NCBI RefSeq assembly: GCF_009828855.1
Contig: NZ_WUAG01000002.1
Span: 868,001-932,000 of the forward strand
Direction of reading: 5' to 3'
DNA length: 64,000 nucleotides
Source of the DNA: Psychromonas sp. L1A2
GTDB lineage: Bacteria > Pseudomonadota > Gammaproteobacteria > Enterobacterales > Psychromonadaceae
Each line of letters begins with the position of its first letter. The stretch's first letter is position 1. The position numbers and the translations under genes were made by a program. Under the pieces are notes generated by a model. It searched no databases. It was not told where the DNA came from and saw only the letters and a list, made by a program, of their open reading frames with translations. Positions 28,330 through 37,978 of this stretch are shown piece by piece.

Positions 28330-28998
28330 TTAAGCTAACACTAAACGGTAACCCGCACCGTAAACTGATTGAATTAAATCTTCACCTTCACTAATTATAA
28401 TTAACTTTTTTCTTAGTTTTTTAATATGACTATCGATAGTCCGGTTATTAACAATACGATCATCTGAATACATATTTTGCATCAATTGCTCTCGCGTGAA
28501 GATACGACCAGGTTTATTAGCTAACAGCTTAAGCAACTGGAACTCAATAGATGTAAATACAATAACATTACGCTTAAATGTAGCCGTTAAATGATTTTCA
28601 TTTAATAAAAAGTCATTGCTAAGAATATTAGAAGAGCCTGCTCTTCTTAATACTGCTTTCACTCTAGCCACCACTTCTCTCGGGCTAAAAGGCTTACAGA
28701 TATAATCATCAGCACCTAAATCTAATCCTAATAATCGATCTAATTCATCTACTTTTGCAGAGACCATTAAGATAGGGACATTTGAAAACTGACGGATCTC
28801 TTGACACAAGGTAATACCATCTTTACCGGGTAACATGATATCTAATAGAATAACATTTGGCTTGTGGCTTTTTACCCAAGCAATAACGTCATCACCGTTA
28901 TCTATTATATGAGGGGCATATTCTGTTAATTTAAAATAATCTGCTAACAAATTAGCGAGCTTAATTTCATCCTCTACAATTAATATAGAATTTAACAC
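28330..28998 (-). CDS. OmpR-family response regulator (BaeR-like)
   Basis: 222 residues: receiver domain (1-115) with acidic pocket E9/D10, phosphoacceptor D53 in ILLDIMLPGKDG, VSAK with the conserved lysine near 102, and a C-terminal winged helix (about 128-222, RTIDSHIKKLRKKL). The closest cytoplasmic class is BaeR. The partner kinase BaeS-like gene is upstream on the same strand but 559 bp away, separated by repeat elements. Confidence 0.9.
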   Translation of the reverse strand: MLNSILIVEDEIKLANLLADYFKLTEYAPHIIDNGDDVIAWVKSHKPNVILLDIMLPGKDGITLCQEIRQFSNVPILMVSAKVDELDRLLGLDLGADDYICKPFSPREVVARVKAVLRRAGSSNILSNDFLLNENHLTATFKRNVIVFTSIEFQLLKLLANKPGRIFTREQLMQNMYSDDRIVNNRTIDSHIKKLRKKLIIISEGEDLIQSVYGAGYRLVLA

Positions 28999-29019
28999 TG
29001 ATTGTTCCTTATCATATTA

Positions 29020-29190
29020 ATAGTAACCTAGTTAGGTAATGGTCTGAATTTTATGTAGAAAAATAGCTTAATTTCAAAGGAAAGTTAATTCTTTATCGCT
29101 ACATTAAAAACGTTTAATTTATTAATGGCTATTCTATTTACCAGATTTACAACTCCGTAATAAGTCACTTTAATTAGAGATTAGTTTTGA
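29020..29190 (+). repeat. Decayed MITE-like element, type A
   Basis: The order of type A landmarks is recognisable but degraded: GGTCTGAATTTTATGTAGAAAAATAGCTTAATTTCAAAG, then GGCTATTC, ATTTACAACTCCGTAATAAGTCACTTTAATTAG (shown here in short pieces). Terminal TACC and GGTA are lost. It lies between the response-regulator and kinase genes. Confidence 0.45.
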
Positions 29191-29225
29191 GAATTATTAA
29201 GGCTATACAATTCTACTTTAATATA

Positions 29226-29482
29226 TACCTGTTATCATTCAAGGTGGAAAACTCAGCAAGTAATGAAGTAAACAGATGCTAAGCAGAAAGAAGATCTAGC
29301 AGGTTAAATCGACACTTTCTAACAATGAAGAATTTGCTTCACGGTTTGCCCTCCGGGTCACTAGCTTTAAAACCAACACTGCGTTACAACCTTCGATAAG
29401 GACTCATCATTATCCTCATGTTGCTCCTTGATTTGAAAACCAAGCTAACGATTGAACAAAGCGCCTTGAACGATAACGGGTA
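29226..29482 (+). repeat. MITE-like element, type C, copy 1
   Basis: A 257-bp element with terminal inverted repeats TACCTGTTATCATTCAAGG and CCTTGAACGATAACGGGTA (about 16 of 19 matching), framed by TA dinucleotides. A second copy in the opposite orientation is at 42716-42968. The interior includes TAAATCGACACTTTCTAACA and CCCTCCGGGTC. It has no ORF and separates the kinase from its response regulator. Confidence 0.8.
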
Positions 29483-29557
29483 TAGTTTATTAAGTTGGCA
29501 GATTCTATTTTAATACTACATATAAGCAGTATTAAAGTACTTAACTGTTAGAAAATA

Positions 29558-31021
29558 TTATTGTTCTAACGGAAGTTCAATCTCGATTGCTAACCCACCT
29601 AATTCTGATGCTAACGCTTTAATGCTACCTTGATGTGCCGTCACTATATGTGCACAAATAGACAAACCAAGGCCTGCCCCACCTGTTTTCCGATTTCTTG
29701 AACTGTCAACACGGTATAAGTACTCAAAAAGACGCTGCAGGTGCTGTTCTTCAACACCAACGCCGTTATCTTCAACTTTAATACGTATCAAACCTCCTGT
29801 TATCGAAGTGTCTACTTCAAGTGAAATTTTAGCAACGCTAGCTCCTGAGTATTTAATACAATTATTAATTAGGTTTTCAAATAACTGACATAACCTTGTC
29901 GTGTCGGCAAATACATTCGCTTCTGTCTCATTATTATCTACAACTAAAGCTATATTAGCCGCCGCTAGAAAACCTGTATATTTATCAACTTCTGACTTAA
30001 ACCATGTACCAAGATTAACTGCTTTCTTTCGGTAATGCATACCACCTATATCCGCACTGCTAAGTTGGTCTAAATCATCAATAAGATGCTGTAAGTGTTT
30101 AACTTCATCATTAGCAGAGTCAATATTTTTTTCATTGATTGGCCTAACACCATCTAACATCGCTTCTAGCTCACCACGTAAGATCGCTACAGGGGTCCGC
30201 AATTCATGGGATATATTGGCTAGCCAACGTTTACGAGCACCTTCATTTTCATACAAGGTTAATGCTAACTCATTAAAGTCTCGACTAAGTTCACCTAATT
30301 CATCTTTTCTGTTCAGAGTTATATTCTGTTGATAATCACCTTGCGTTAATTTATGCATACCTAGAATAATTTTCTTAATTGGTTCTGCTATATGGCGTGC
30401 GATAGGAAAAGTAATCAAGACGACTAACACCATGGTAAAGATCGCTATGACCCATAAGTAACTTTGCAATTGTTCGATAAGATCAAGCTCGTAACCGTCT
30501 GTAATTTGCTTTTTTTTAGGGATCATTAACCAACCAACATTAACTTCATTGGCATTGATAGGGGTTTTATTATACTCAACATTTTCATCATAATAACCAG
30601 CGATCAATTTTTTATTATGATCAAATAAAGCAAAACTTGCTTGGCCTCTTGGTGGACGGTTACTTTCTATAGGATGACTATCTCTGTGCATAGGATCAGG
30701 CTGGGAAATACGATCTTGTCGATCTCTTGGTGGGCGATTAGGTCGTCCTGGCAATTCTGATACACTAAATTCACCTTGTAAGTGCAAAAAAAGTATATCT
30801 CCAAATCTTTTATGGTGACCTCTTAAATCTTGCCAGCTATTTTCTTTTTTATATTCTTTTTCAAGCTGAGTAACGAGAGGTTTTAATGCTTCTATATCTT
30901 TACTATTAACATAATCAATAACTCCCTTGTTAATACTCCATTGTATTAACAAGACTAAAGCACTCACTAATAACAAGCTAAAGCTAAAAAAAACAAAAAA
31001 TAATTTATTATGGATTTTCAT
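29558..31021 (-). CDS. Sensor histidine kinase (BaeS-like)
   Basis: 487 residues: TM1 (about 7-27), periplasmic domain (28-185) containing an unusual Pro/Arg/Asp-rich stretch (about 90-127, RPNRPPRDRQDRISQPDP), TM2 (about 187-208), HAMP (209-262), and a HisKA dimerisation domain with H272 in ANISHELRTPVAILRGELEA. The ATPase follows with N-box FENLINNCIKYS, VEDNGVGV and GGAGLGLSI. The SHELRTP context and RGELEAMLDGVRP match BaeS-type kinases. The signal is unknown. An EF-hand protein gene lies 690 bp upstream on the same strand. Confidence 0.9.
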   Translation of the reverse strand: MKIHNKLFFVFFSFSLLLVSALVLLIQWSINKGVIDYVNSKDIEALKPLVTQLEKEYKKENSWQDLRGHHKRFGDILFLHLQGEFSVSELPGRPNRPPRDRQDRISQPDPMHRDSHPIESNRPPRGQASFALFDHNKKLIAGYYDENVEYNKTPINANEVNVGWLMIPKKKQITDGYELDLIEQLQSYLWVIAIFTMVLVVLITFPIARHIAEPIKKIILGMHKLTQGDYQQNITLNRKDELGELSRDFNELALTLYENEGARKRWLANISHELRTPVAILRGELEAMLDGVRPINEKNIDSANDEVKHLQHLIDDLDQLSSADIGGMHYRKKAVNLGTWFKSEVDKYTGFLAAANIALVVDNNETEANVFADTTRLCQLFENLINNCIKYSGASVAKISLEVDTSITGGLIRIKVEDNGVGVEEQHLQRLFEYLYRVDSSRNRKTGGAGLGLSICAHIVTAHQGSIKALASELGGLAIEIELPLEQ

Positions 31022-31713
31022 ATGAGCAATCTCATGCTTGTATTACGGTTTTAATTTGTAAGAACCAGATAAACAATATTAACAGACCTTTTACTTCAAC
31101 AAGGTATTAACTAATAATGACACTAATTAACCGTTCTATTTTACTTATTAAAACAACTTATTTAATACCATTGGTATAACCATCGAAGCATTCCGAATAA
31201 GTTAAAAAATATTAAATAAGGCAATACAATATAAAAATAGAATGGTAATCAAGGTCTACTTAGCAGATTAAATAAGTAAATAATAAAAATAAACCCGTTA
31301 GCATTTAACAAAACTAACGGGCCTATCTCATTAAATATACTGTTACAATATTATGTAGCAGTATTGATAGTCGAATTACCCACTTCGATACCAATTTTCA
31401 CATCATCACATATCTAAAGTTATTTAAATTAATAAAACAGCTTAATTTAACAACAGAAATTCACCAATAATAATATATCCAAAACACGTTCAGATATATT
31501 AATGTCAGCTTGTTTCATGCATTGATATTATATGATGATAAATGTGGAGGAGATCTTACGCCTCCTTCCACACTTATTCAGTGATGACTTATTTCCGTTA
31601 AGGTCAATATGGAAAATACCTGTTTTTTCGTTTATAAAAATATCGAAAAAATATTTATACTATCTTAGGCAATGAGCTCAGTCGATATGATTACAATAAC
31701 AACAATCTATTTT
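31022..31713. other. Intergenic region between the EF-hand gene and the kinase
   Basis: 692 bp, AT-rich. It contains the EF-hand gene's terminator at 31294-31321 and, at about 31130-31180, a short scrap resembling a type A MITE end (CTATTTTACTTATTAAAACA). No gene or RNA is recognised in the rest. Confidence 0.5.
31294..31321 (-). terminator. Probable terminator downstream of the EF-hand gene
   Basis: CCCGTTAG-(12 nt)-CTAACGGG, followed on the reverse strand by TTTATTTTTATTATT. It lies about 390 bp downstream of the EF-hand stop codon, so the mRNA would have a long 3' untranslated region. Confidence 0.6.
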
Positions 31714-32001
31714 TTAATTTTCTCGACGAGGTGGTTTGTGGCTGCTAAATTCACTTTCAGTAATGACACCATCACCATCTGAATCTATTTCATCAAAGAC
31801 TGTTTGATGATCGCCATGTGGAATTTCTTTAGCAGAAAATTCTGTAAAACTAATTTCGCCGTTACCATCGGTATCGATCGATGAGAATGCAGGTGGACCA
31901 CCTTGAGGACGATCTCCTTGCTCAGAACCAGCTGCATAACTTTGACCGATAAAACCAACTGAAAGAGCGAAAGCAAGTAACATTTTTGAACATTGTTTCA
32001 T
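31714..32001 (-). CDS. Periplasmic EF-hand calcium-binding protein
   Basis: 95 residues: a signal peptide (1-23, cut after SYA) then two canonical 12-residue EF-hand loops, DTDGNGEISFTE and DSDGDGVITESE, with all acidic calcium ligands present. The intervening and terminal parts are Pro/His/Arg-rich (HGDH, KPPRREN). It lies upstream of a BaeS-like kinase on the same strand; a role as periplasmic Ca2+ buffer or partner of the sensor is inferred only from location. Confidence 0.82.
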   Translation of the reverse strand: MKQCSKMLLAFALSVGFIGQSYAAGSEQGDRPQGGPPAFSSIDTDGNGEISFTEFSAKEIPHGDHQTVFDEIDSDGDGVITESEFSSHKPPRREN

Positions 32002-32218
32002 TTAACAAACCTTATAAGACTAAAAACAAGATTCATACAATAACCATTGAATGTGCAAAAAATGTGCATAAAATAATAATTCTTTATAAAAAGTATTATT
32101 TTATTAAAGATTCTCTTTTATTTTCATCAATCGCCTCTACCGAGCTTAATTCTCTCTTGCGTTAACCATAAAAATATTTATTCTCTCTTGATATAATTAA
32201 TTAATAAGCAGGTAAAAA

Positions 32219-32686
32219 ATGAAAACATTAGCCGACTACCAATTACTCACAAAACAAGCTGTTGCTCTTATAGAAGATGAAAAAGATTTAATAGCTAATC
32301 TATCGAATATAAGTGCTCTGCTTAATATGAACTTATCGAATATAAACTGGGTAGGTTTTTATCTATTAAAACACGATCAACTTGTATTGGGCCCATTCCA
32401 AGGTAATGTTGCTTGTGTGCGTATCGACTTAGATAAAGGAGTTTGTGGTAAAGCGTTTAGCACTAATACAACGCAACGTATCGCCGACGTACATGAGTTT
32501 CCAGGGCATATTGCTTGTGATGCAGCAAGCCAATCAGAGATTGTTGTACCTATTAATTACAATGGGAAAACGGTAGCAGTATTAGATATTGATAGCCCAA
32601 TTACAGAGCGTTTTAACGAAGTAGATGAAGCCGGTTTAAATCACTTTATTGAGCAGTTACAAGATAAGCTTAACTTTTCTTACTAA
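32219..32686 (+). CDS. msrC: Free methionine-(R)-sulfoxide reductase (GAF domain)
   Basis: Reduces free L-methionine-R-sulfoxide in the cytoplasm, with thioredoxin as reductant. The 155-residue protein is a single GAF domain with the fRMsr signature: NWVGFYL, then three conserved cysteines in VACVRIDLDKGVCGKA and HIACDAASQSEIVVP, and IDSP near the end. E. coli YebR/MsrC has the same plan. It is divergent from the EF-hand gene and stands alone. Confidence 0.92.
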   Translation: MKTLADYQLLTKQAVALIEDEKDLIANLSNISALLNMNLSNINWVGFYLLKHDQLVLGPFQGNVACVRIDLDKGVCGKAFSTNTTQRIADVHEFPGHIACDAASQSEIVVPINYNGKTVAVLDIDSPITERFNEVDEAGLNHFIEQLQDKLNFSY

Positions 32687-32827
32687 GAATAAAAACTGAG
32701 CTAGGTGAAATTATTGCCTAGCTTATTCAACTCTATTCTTCGATAATCCAAAAATTCAATATCATTGATACCATTACGGTTATTTTCGATAATAAAATTT
32801 ACTAGGTATCGTTATTACTCGGCATTG

Positions 32828-33592
32828 TTAGTCGATGTTATGATTAAGCGTTTCAGCTTTCTCTGTCAATTGTAGTACCCACTCATCTATTGTTATAGAC
32901 AATGAGCCTGTCATATCTAATGAACGATCTTCTAATACATCAACTTCTGGGTTTGTTTTATGCATAAACTCAATCACTTTATCTCTATGCTCTAATAAGG
33001 CAACGATATGCGGTCTAAACAAAATAAACATCGCTGATAACCATTGATTTACCACCAAGTTAGGATAAGCATGATCAATGCAAAAGCTATCTAATAAGGC
33101 AATAGTATCTTTAGCTGAATACCATGTTTGCGCAGATACCCATCGGTTCACAGCAAAAAAGCCAACAGGGAAACCTTCATCGTCCATTGAAATACAAACA
33201 AAGTGTGCAACAGCCTTCTCACCTGAAGGCCACGGCTCTGAATGCATAAACCCTTCCATCGGTTTAATCGACTCAGGAATTGATGGTGAACGTAAAAAAG
33301 TATGAAAGTGGCCATGCTCAGACTCTATTCCACGATGATTATGGTAATAATATTGACTGTGTGTTTCATTGTCATAAACATCTTCTTCAGGGTAATGGTT
33401 TAATTGGTAAAATGTCCCCTCCCCTTTAAGTAATTCACTAACAATATTGATCCCCCCTCTCTCTAAAAGGCGATGGCACTCTTTCACTTTTTTAGCAGCG
33501 ACTAATAGAGCATCGATATTATCAATTGACTCTAACGAAGGAGCTTCAAGAGGAATATTCGCTTCACAAGCAGACCAAGAAATTTTATGCAT
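32828..33592 (-). CDS. Conserved hypothetical protein (DUF6969-like)
   Basis: 254 residues, soluble, without signal peptide. A His-rich central segment, YYYHNHRGIESEHGHFHTFLR (in parts around 80-103), together with SEPWPSGEKAVAHFV could bind a metal. I associate this pattern with DUF6969 but not with a known reaction. Convergent with msrC; isolated on both sides. Confidence 0.6.
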   Translation of the reverse strand: MHKISWSACEANIPLEAPSLESIDNIDALLVAAKKVKECHRLLERGGINIVSELLKGEGTFYQLNHYPEEDVYDNETHSQYYYHNHRGIESEHGHFHTFLRSPSIPESIKPMEGFMHSEPWPSGEKAVAHFVCISMDDEGFPVGFFAVNRWVSAQTWYSAKDTIALLDSFCIDHAYPNLVVNQWLSAMFILFRPHIVALLEHRDKVIEFMHKTNPEVDVLEDRSLDMTGSLSITIDEWVLQLTEKAETLNHNID

Positions 33593-33789
33593 AATATAAA
33601 ACTTAATATTAAAGGTTAAAAAGATAAAACAGCGTATTCTAGTAAAATGTTATAGCAAAAAACATGTGCTGATTTCGCCTAGAAGTCTCTAAAATTTGGT
33701 ATCAACTAAGTTACCTATTTTTTAATAAACATCTCTTAACGCTTATTAGAATACGTTGTTTACCAATAATTAACTAACTAACAAAGTGC

Positions 33790-34140
33790 TTATTTAGCAG
33801 CACATGGGTTTTTAGCAGCACATGGGTTTTTAGCAGCACATGGGTTTTTAGCAGCACATGGGTTTTTAGCAGCACATGGGTTTTTAGCAGCACACGGGTT
33901 TTTAGCAGCACATGGGTTTTTAGCAGCACACGGGTTTTTAGCAGCACATGGGTTTTTAGCAGCACACGGGTTTTTAGCAGCACACGGGTTAACCACTTTA
34001 GTCACCTTAGCTGAACAAGGCGAACAAAAATCATCGAAATCAGCACCACCACAGCTTGCATATGCTGGGTTAATAGTTAAAGCAGCAGTAAAGATACCAG
34101 CAGCGATAATAGCAGGTTTGTTTTTTAATATTTTTTTCAT
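33790..34140 (-). CDS. Exported low-complexity protein with 11 NPCAAK repeats
   Basis: 116 residues. Residues 1-28 form a signal peptide (TINPAYA cleavage site), then CGGADFDDFCSPCSAK adds three cysteines, and residues 51-116 are eleven perfect copies of NPCAAK encoded by an 18-bp tandem repeat (33793-33990). Copies differ only at the proline codon (CCA or CCG), so the repeat is being kept in frame or is very young. One cysteine every six residues suggests metal binding in the periplasm. I cannot name the family; no neighbours offer context. Confidence 0.75.
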   Translation of the reverse strand: MKKILKNKPAIIAAGIFTAALTINPAYASCGGADFDDFCSPCSAKVTKVVNPCAAKNPCAAKNPCAAKNPCAAKNPCAAKNPCAAKNPCAAKNPCAAKNPCAAKNPCAAKNPCAAK

Positions 34141-34680
34141 GATAATTGACCTTAATGTAATGGGTTAAGACGTAATGTTTTAAAACAAGTTATGAGTAAA
34201 AAAGCTGTAAACAATAACTCGTCATTAATTGAGTGTAAGTTACTGTCCCCTCAAAAGACCCACCCCATTTACTGAAAATTTCAAAATAAATGAGAATAAA
34301 GATAAGTTTGTTAAGTGCTTTTGATATTGTTTACAAAAAAATAAGTACTTAATACATAAAAAATATAACAAATAACTTAACATTCATTTATTAATACATT
34401 AAAAATCAATTGGTTAAAAAAACAATTTAAAGAAAATAAAAATCTAACATGAATATTTTACTTTAATACTCATTATTTTGATTAGGTAACTTAATTAAAA
34501 ATAAAAGAAATAAATAATAGTATTAACTGCTTTGTATAAGTGAATTCTTATTTATTTTGTTATTTTTATAATGGACTGAATGACTTTGACTGATTAAGTT
34601 ATTCTTTTAATTAAATACACTAAGCGTCAATTTTAATGATTATTAAATGCAATAAAAATACTTTCGTCATAAAAAACGGG
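34141..34680. other. AT-rich intergenic region
   Basis: About 540 bp, very AT-rich, between the Cys-repeat gene and the lysS terminator. I see no gene, repeat-family member or stable hairpin. Confidence 0.5.
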
Positions 34681-34681
34681 C

Positions 34682-34708
34682 AAAAAAAAGCCTCGAATAA
34701 CGAGGCTT
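34682..34708 (-). terminator. Terminator of prfB-lysS
   Basis: AGCCTCG-AATAA-CGAGGCT with an eight-A run on the left, giving U8 on the reverse-strand transcript, about 45 bp after the lysS stop. Confidence 0.85.
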
Positions 34709-34750
34709 AATATTGTGAAACAATATCGTTGAAATAATAAAGTGTGTTTA

Positions 34751-36268
34751 TTATTTAGCTTGTGGACGCATGTGTGGGAATAGTAATACGTCACGGATAG
34801 TATGACTGTCAGTAAACAACATCACTAAACGGTCGATACCAATACCTTCACCCGCTGTTGGTGGTAAACCATGCTCTAGGGCAGTAATGTAATCTGCATC
34901 GTAGAACATTGCTTCGTCATCACCAGATTCTTTCTGTGCTACTTGATCCATGAAACGTTGCGCTTGGTCTTGTGAGTCATTTAGCTCAGAGAAACCATTC
35001 GCTAACTCACGACCACCAACGAAGAATTCAAAACGATCTGTTACATCTGGGTTCTCATCATTACGACGTGCTAATGGTGATACTTCAGCTGGGTAAGCGG
35101 TAATGAACGTTGGTTGCATTAGTTTATGCTCAGCTGTTTCTTCAAAGATCTCAGTTAAGACTTTACCTTCGCCCCAGCTCTCTTTTAAGTGGATATCTAA
35201 ACGTTTTGCTAAGGCTTTTAATCCTTCCATGCTATCTAATTCAGATGCTTCAATGCCTTCATTGTATTCAAGAATTGATTCTTTCATTGTTAAGCGTATA
35301 AAAGGTTGGCCAAAATCAAACGTTTCTTCGCCATATTTAACAATGCTTGAACCTAATACGTTTTCAGTAATAGTACGTAACATATCTTCAGTTAAGTTCA
35401 TTAGGTCAATGTAATCAGCGTAAGCTTGGTAGAACTCAATCATAGTGAATTCTGGGTTATGACGCGTTGAAACACCTTCGTTACGGAAACTACGGTTAAT
35501 TTCGAATACTCGCTCAAAACCACCAACCACTAAACGCTTAAGGTTTAATTCTGGTGCAATACGTAAATACATTGGTAAATCTAATGCATTATGAAACGTT
35601 TCAAATGGACGAGCTGTTGCGCCACCTGGAATGGCTTGTAACATTGGCGTTTCTACTTCCATGAAATTACGTTCATTTAAGTAAGTACGAATAGCCGTTA
35701 CGATTTTGTTACGTAAAATAAATGTTTTACGTGATGATTCATTAGCAATTAAGTCAAGGTAACGTTGACGGTAACAAGCTTCAGTATCAGATAAACCGTG
35801 GAATTTATCAGGTAATGGACGTAATGCCTTAGTTAAGATACGAATTTCAGATACTTTAATGCTTAACTCGTCTGTTTTTGTTTTAAATAAAACACCCGTC
35901 GCACCAACGATATCGCCTAAATCCCATTTTTTGAATTCAGTATTGTAAAAACCTTCTGCTAGGTTATCACGTGCAACGTAGACTTGAACCTGACCGCCCA
36001 TATCTTGGATAGTCGCAAAGCTTGCTTTACCCATAATACGACGTGTCATCATGCGTCCAGCAACGCTCACTTCAACCGCTAATTCTTCTAGCTCTTCTTT
36101 GCTCTTTTCGTCATAAAGCTTATGCAGTTCATCTGAGATATTTTTACGACGGAAGTCATTCGGGAATGCTTGTCCCTTTTCACGCATAGCATCTAGTTTT
36201 TCTAGACGTGCGGTTAAAATATCGTTCAACTCTTCTTGTGGTGCTTCTGCTTTATTTTGCTCTGACAT
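34751..36268 (-). CDS. lysS: Lysyl-tRNA synthetase, class II
   Basis: Charges tRNA-Lys. 505 residues: N-terminal OB-fold anticodon-binding domain (about 60-150, [16 protein letters not shown]), then the class II core with motif 2 [20 protein letters not shown] (about 264-283) and motif 3 [14 protein letters not shown] near the C-terminus. It follows prfB by 92 bp on the same strand, the conserved prfB-lysS operon. Confidence 0.98.
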   Translation of the reverse strand: MSEQNKAEAPQEELNDILTARLEKLDAMREKGQAFPNDFRRKNISDELHKLYDEKSKEELEELAVEVSVAGRMMTRRIMGKASFATIQDMGGQVQVYVARDNLAEGFYNTEFKKWDLGDIVGATGVLFKTKTDELSIKVSEIRILTKALRPLPDKFHGLSDTEACYRQRYLDLIANESSRKTFILRNKIVTAIRTYLNERNFMEVETPMLQAIPGGATARPFETFHNALDLPMYLRIAPELNLKRLVVGGFERVFEINRSFRNEGVSTRHNPEFTMIEFYQAYADYIDLMNLTEDMLRTITENVLGSSIVKYGEETFDFGQPFIRLTMKESILEYNEGIEASELDSMEGLKALAKRLDIHLKESWGEGKVLTEIFEETAEHKLMQPTFITAYPAEVSPLARRNDENPDVTDRFEFFVGGRELANGFSELNDSQDQAQRFMDQVAQKESGDDEAMFYDADYITALEHGLPPTAGEGIGIDRLVMLFTDSHTIRDVLLFPHMRPQAK

Positions 36269-36360
36269 GATAGTTCCTATCGGTTTAGTGTCTTACATTA
36301 TTTTTCTAAATGAGCCTTACATAAAGTAAGTTAATATAAGGCTTATGCTGTTTATTTTAT

Positions 36361-37459
36361 TTACAATCCAGACTTTAGGCTTGCTTCAATAAATTTATTT
36401 AAATCGCCATCTAATACGACTTGAGTATTGCGATTTTCAACACCGGTACGTAAATCTTTAATACGCGAATCATCTAATACGTATGAACGAATTTGACTGC
36501 CCCAGCCAATATCCGACTTACCATCTTCATTAATCTGCTTTTCTACATTTTGCAATTGTACTTCATGCTCATAAAGTTTCGCGCGAAGTTGCTTCATCGC
36601 TTGATCTTTATTTTTATGCTGCGATCGATCATTTTGACATTGCACTACTATATTAGTTGGCACGTGGGTAATACGAACCGCTGACTCCGTTGTATTAACA
36701 TGTTGACCACCTGCCCCCGATGCACGATATACATCAATACGTAAATCTGCAGGATTAATTTGAATATCAATATTGTCATCAATTTCAGGGTAAATAAACG
36801 CAGAAGCAAAAGAGGTATGGCGTTTACCAGATGAATCGAATGGCGATTTACGCACTAAACGATGCACACCTGTTTCAGTACGCAACCAGCCATAAGCATA
36901 TTCACCACTAAAACGAATAGTAGCGCCTTTAATACCTGCGACATCGCCAGGCGTTGCTTCCATTAACTCGGTTTTATATCCATTGGCTTCACCCCAACGT
37001 AAATACATACGTAATAGCATGTTCGCCCAGTCTTGTGCTTCAGTCCCGCCAGAGCCAGATTGAATATCAAGGTAACAAGAGCAAGCATCTTGTTTACCCG
37101 AAAACATACGACGAAACTCTAAGACTTCTAATTGCTTTTCAAGATCATTGGCTTCTTTAATCGCTTCATCAAAACTGTCTTGATCGCTTTCTTCTACCGC
37201 CATTTCCACTAGCATTTCAACTTCGTCAGTACCTTCTGTTAAGGCATCAATAGTTTTCACTACTAATTCAAGGCTACTGCGCTCTTTTCCTAATGCTTGT
37301 GCATGTTCAGGATCGTTCCAAACTTCAGACGATTCAAGCTCACGGCTAACTTCTTCGAGTCGCTCTACTTTGGCGTCGTAGTCAAAGGTACCCCCTAAGC
37401 ATTTCAGCACGCTCAGTTAGGTCTTTAAGTTGATTAAGAATAGGATTTACTTCAAACAT
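36361..37459 (-). CDS. prfB: Peptide chain release factor 2, with programmed +1 frameshift
   Basis: Recognises UGA and UAA stop codons. The short first frame begins at ATG 37459 ([20 protein letters not shown], then LRGYL) and meets an in-frame TGA at 37382-37384. A +1 slip at CTT-TGA-C continues as [16 protein letters not shown]. The internal Shine-Dalgarno AGGGGG lies just upstream of the slip codon, as in E. coli. The main frame carries the GGQ motif in [18 protein letters not shown] and the RF2-type anticodon-like region. Total about 365 residues. Expression is autoregulated by RF2 level. Confidence 0.97.
37377..37397 (-). promoter_or_regulatory. prfB programmed +1 frameshift site
   Basis: Reverse strand reads AGGGGG-TAC-CTT-TGA-C: an internal ribosome-binding sequence, the slippery CUU codon, and the UGA stop followed by C, the weakest termination context. 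All elements of the classic RF2 autoregulatory site are present at the usual spacing. Confidence 0.97.
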
Positions 37460-37647
37460 TGATGCTCGCTATTAGTATATTCGTAAAAAGAGGCGAATTT
37501 TAACCAATTATCATCGAAATAAATAGAGAACAATTAAAATTAATAGCCGCTTAACGATGCTTTTATCAACTAAAGTAATAACGCAGTGCTCAGCCCAGCT
37601 AAGGAAATGGGGTTTATACTCTTAGATTAAAAGGAAGGACGGATAAA

Positions 37648-37686
37648 ATGATGCCTAAAAAGCATTTAAATAAGGCGCTTTTTTAG
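37648..37686 (+). CDS. Possible 12-codon leader ORF overlapping a terminator
   Basis: ATG ATG CCT AAA AAG CAT TTA AAT AAG GCG CTT TTT TAG (MMPKKHLNKALF) follows a strong ribosome site AAGGAAGGA at 37631-37639 region with suitable spacing. The second half lies in the stem of a T-tailed hairpin. It is 290 bp upstream of ilvI on the same strand. Only two leucine codons and no isoleucine or valine codons, so it does not fit a standard ilv attenuator. It may be a leader peptide, part of an sRNA, or chance. Confidence 0.3.
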   Translation: MMPKKHLNKALF

Positions 37687-37693
37687 GTTTTTT
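37654..37693 (+). terminator. T-tailed hairpin upstream of ilvI
   Basis: CCTAAAAAGC (37654-37663) pairs with GCTTTTTTAGG (37677-37687, one bulged T) and is followed by TTTTTT. No annotated gene upstream on this strand would use it, which points to a short leader transcript or attenuator before ilvIH. Confidence 0.6.
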
Positions 37694-37978
37694 CTCGACT
37701 ACCTTAAAAGATTATTATTAAAAAATTAGACTGTATTGAGAAAAACCAAAATAGCACGAAAAATGCTTCACTACATTGAAAAGCATAAAATGTTAATAAG
37801 CTTTACAAAAAAATCAGAAATACAGCAAATAAGTTAAAAAAAAGACAAGTTTTCAGTGTTTTTTAGATGCATTTTATTTTCATTAACGTAAAGTTAAAAA
37901 CTCATTTAAGCAAGGTTCGCTTCTATCCGATACAGATAGAAAACGACGCAATTAACCGATTGTATAAGGATACAAATT

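Larger units (their letters stand above)
37460..37978. other. Divergent spacer between prfB and ilvIH
   Basis: 519 bp. It contains the mini-ORF and terminator at 37648-37693 described separately. The rest (37700-37960) is AT-rich, without another hairpin or a leader peptide rich in Ile, Leu and Val codons. Confidence 0.55.

Noticed and set aside
33774-33983. A second frame with VLLKTH repeats over the Cys-repeat gene
   Set aside because: It is the shadow of the 18-bp tandem repeat in another frame and has no signal peptide or ribosome site; the NPCAAK frame has both.
33793-33990. Possible CRISPR array (regular short repeats)
   Set aside because: The 18-bp repeats are contiguous without spacers and encode NPCAAK.
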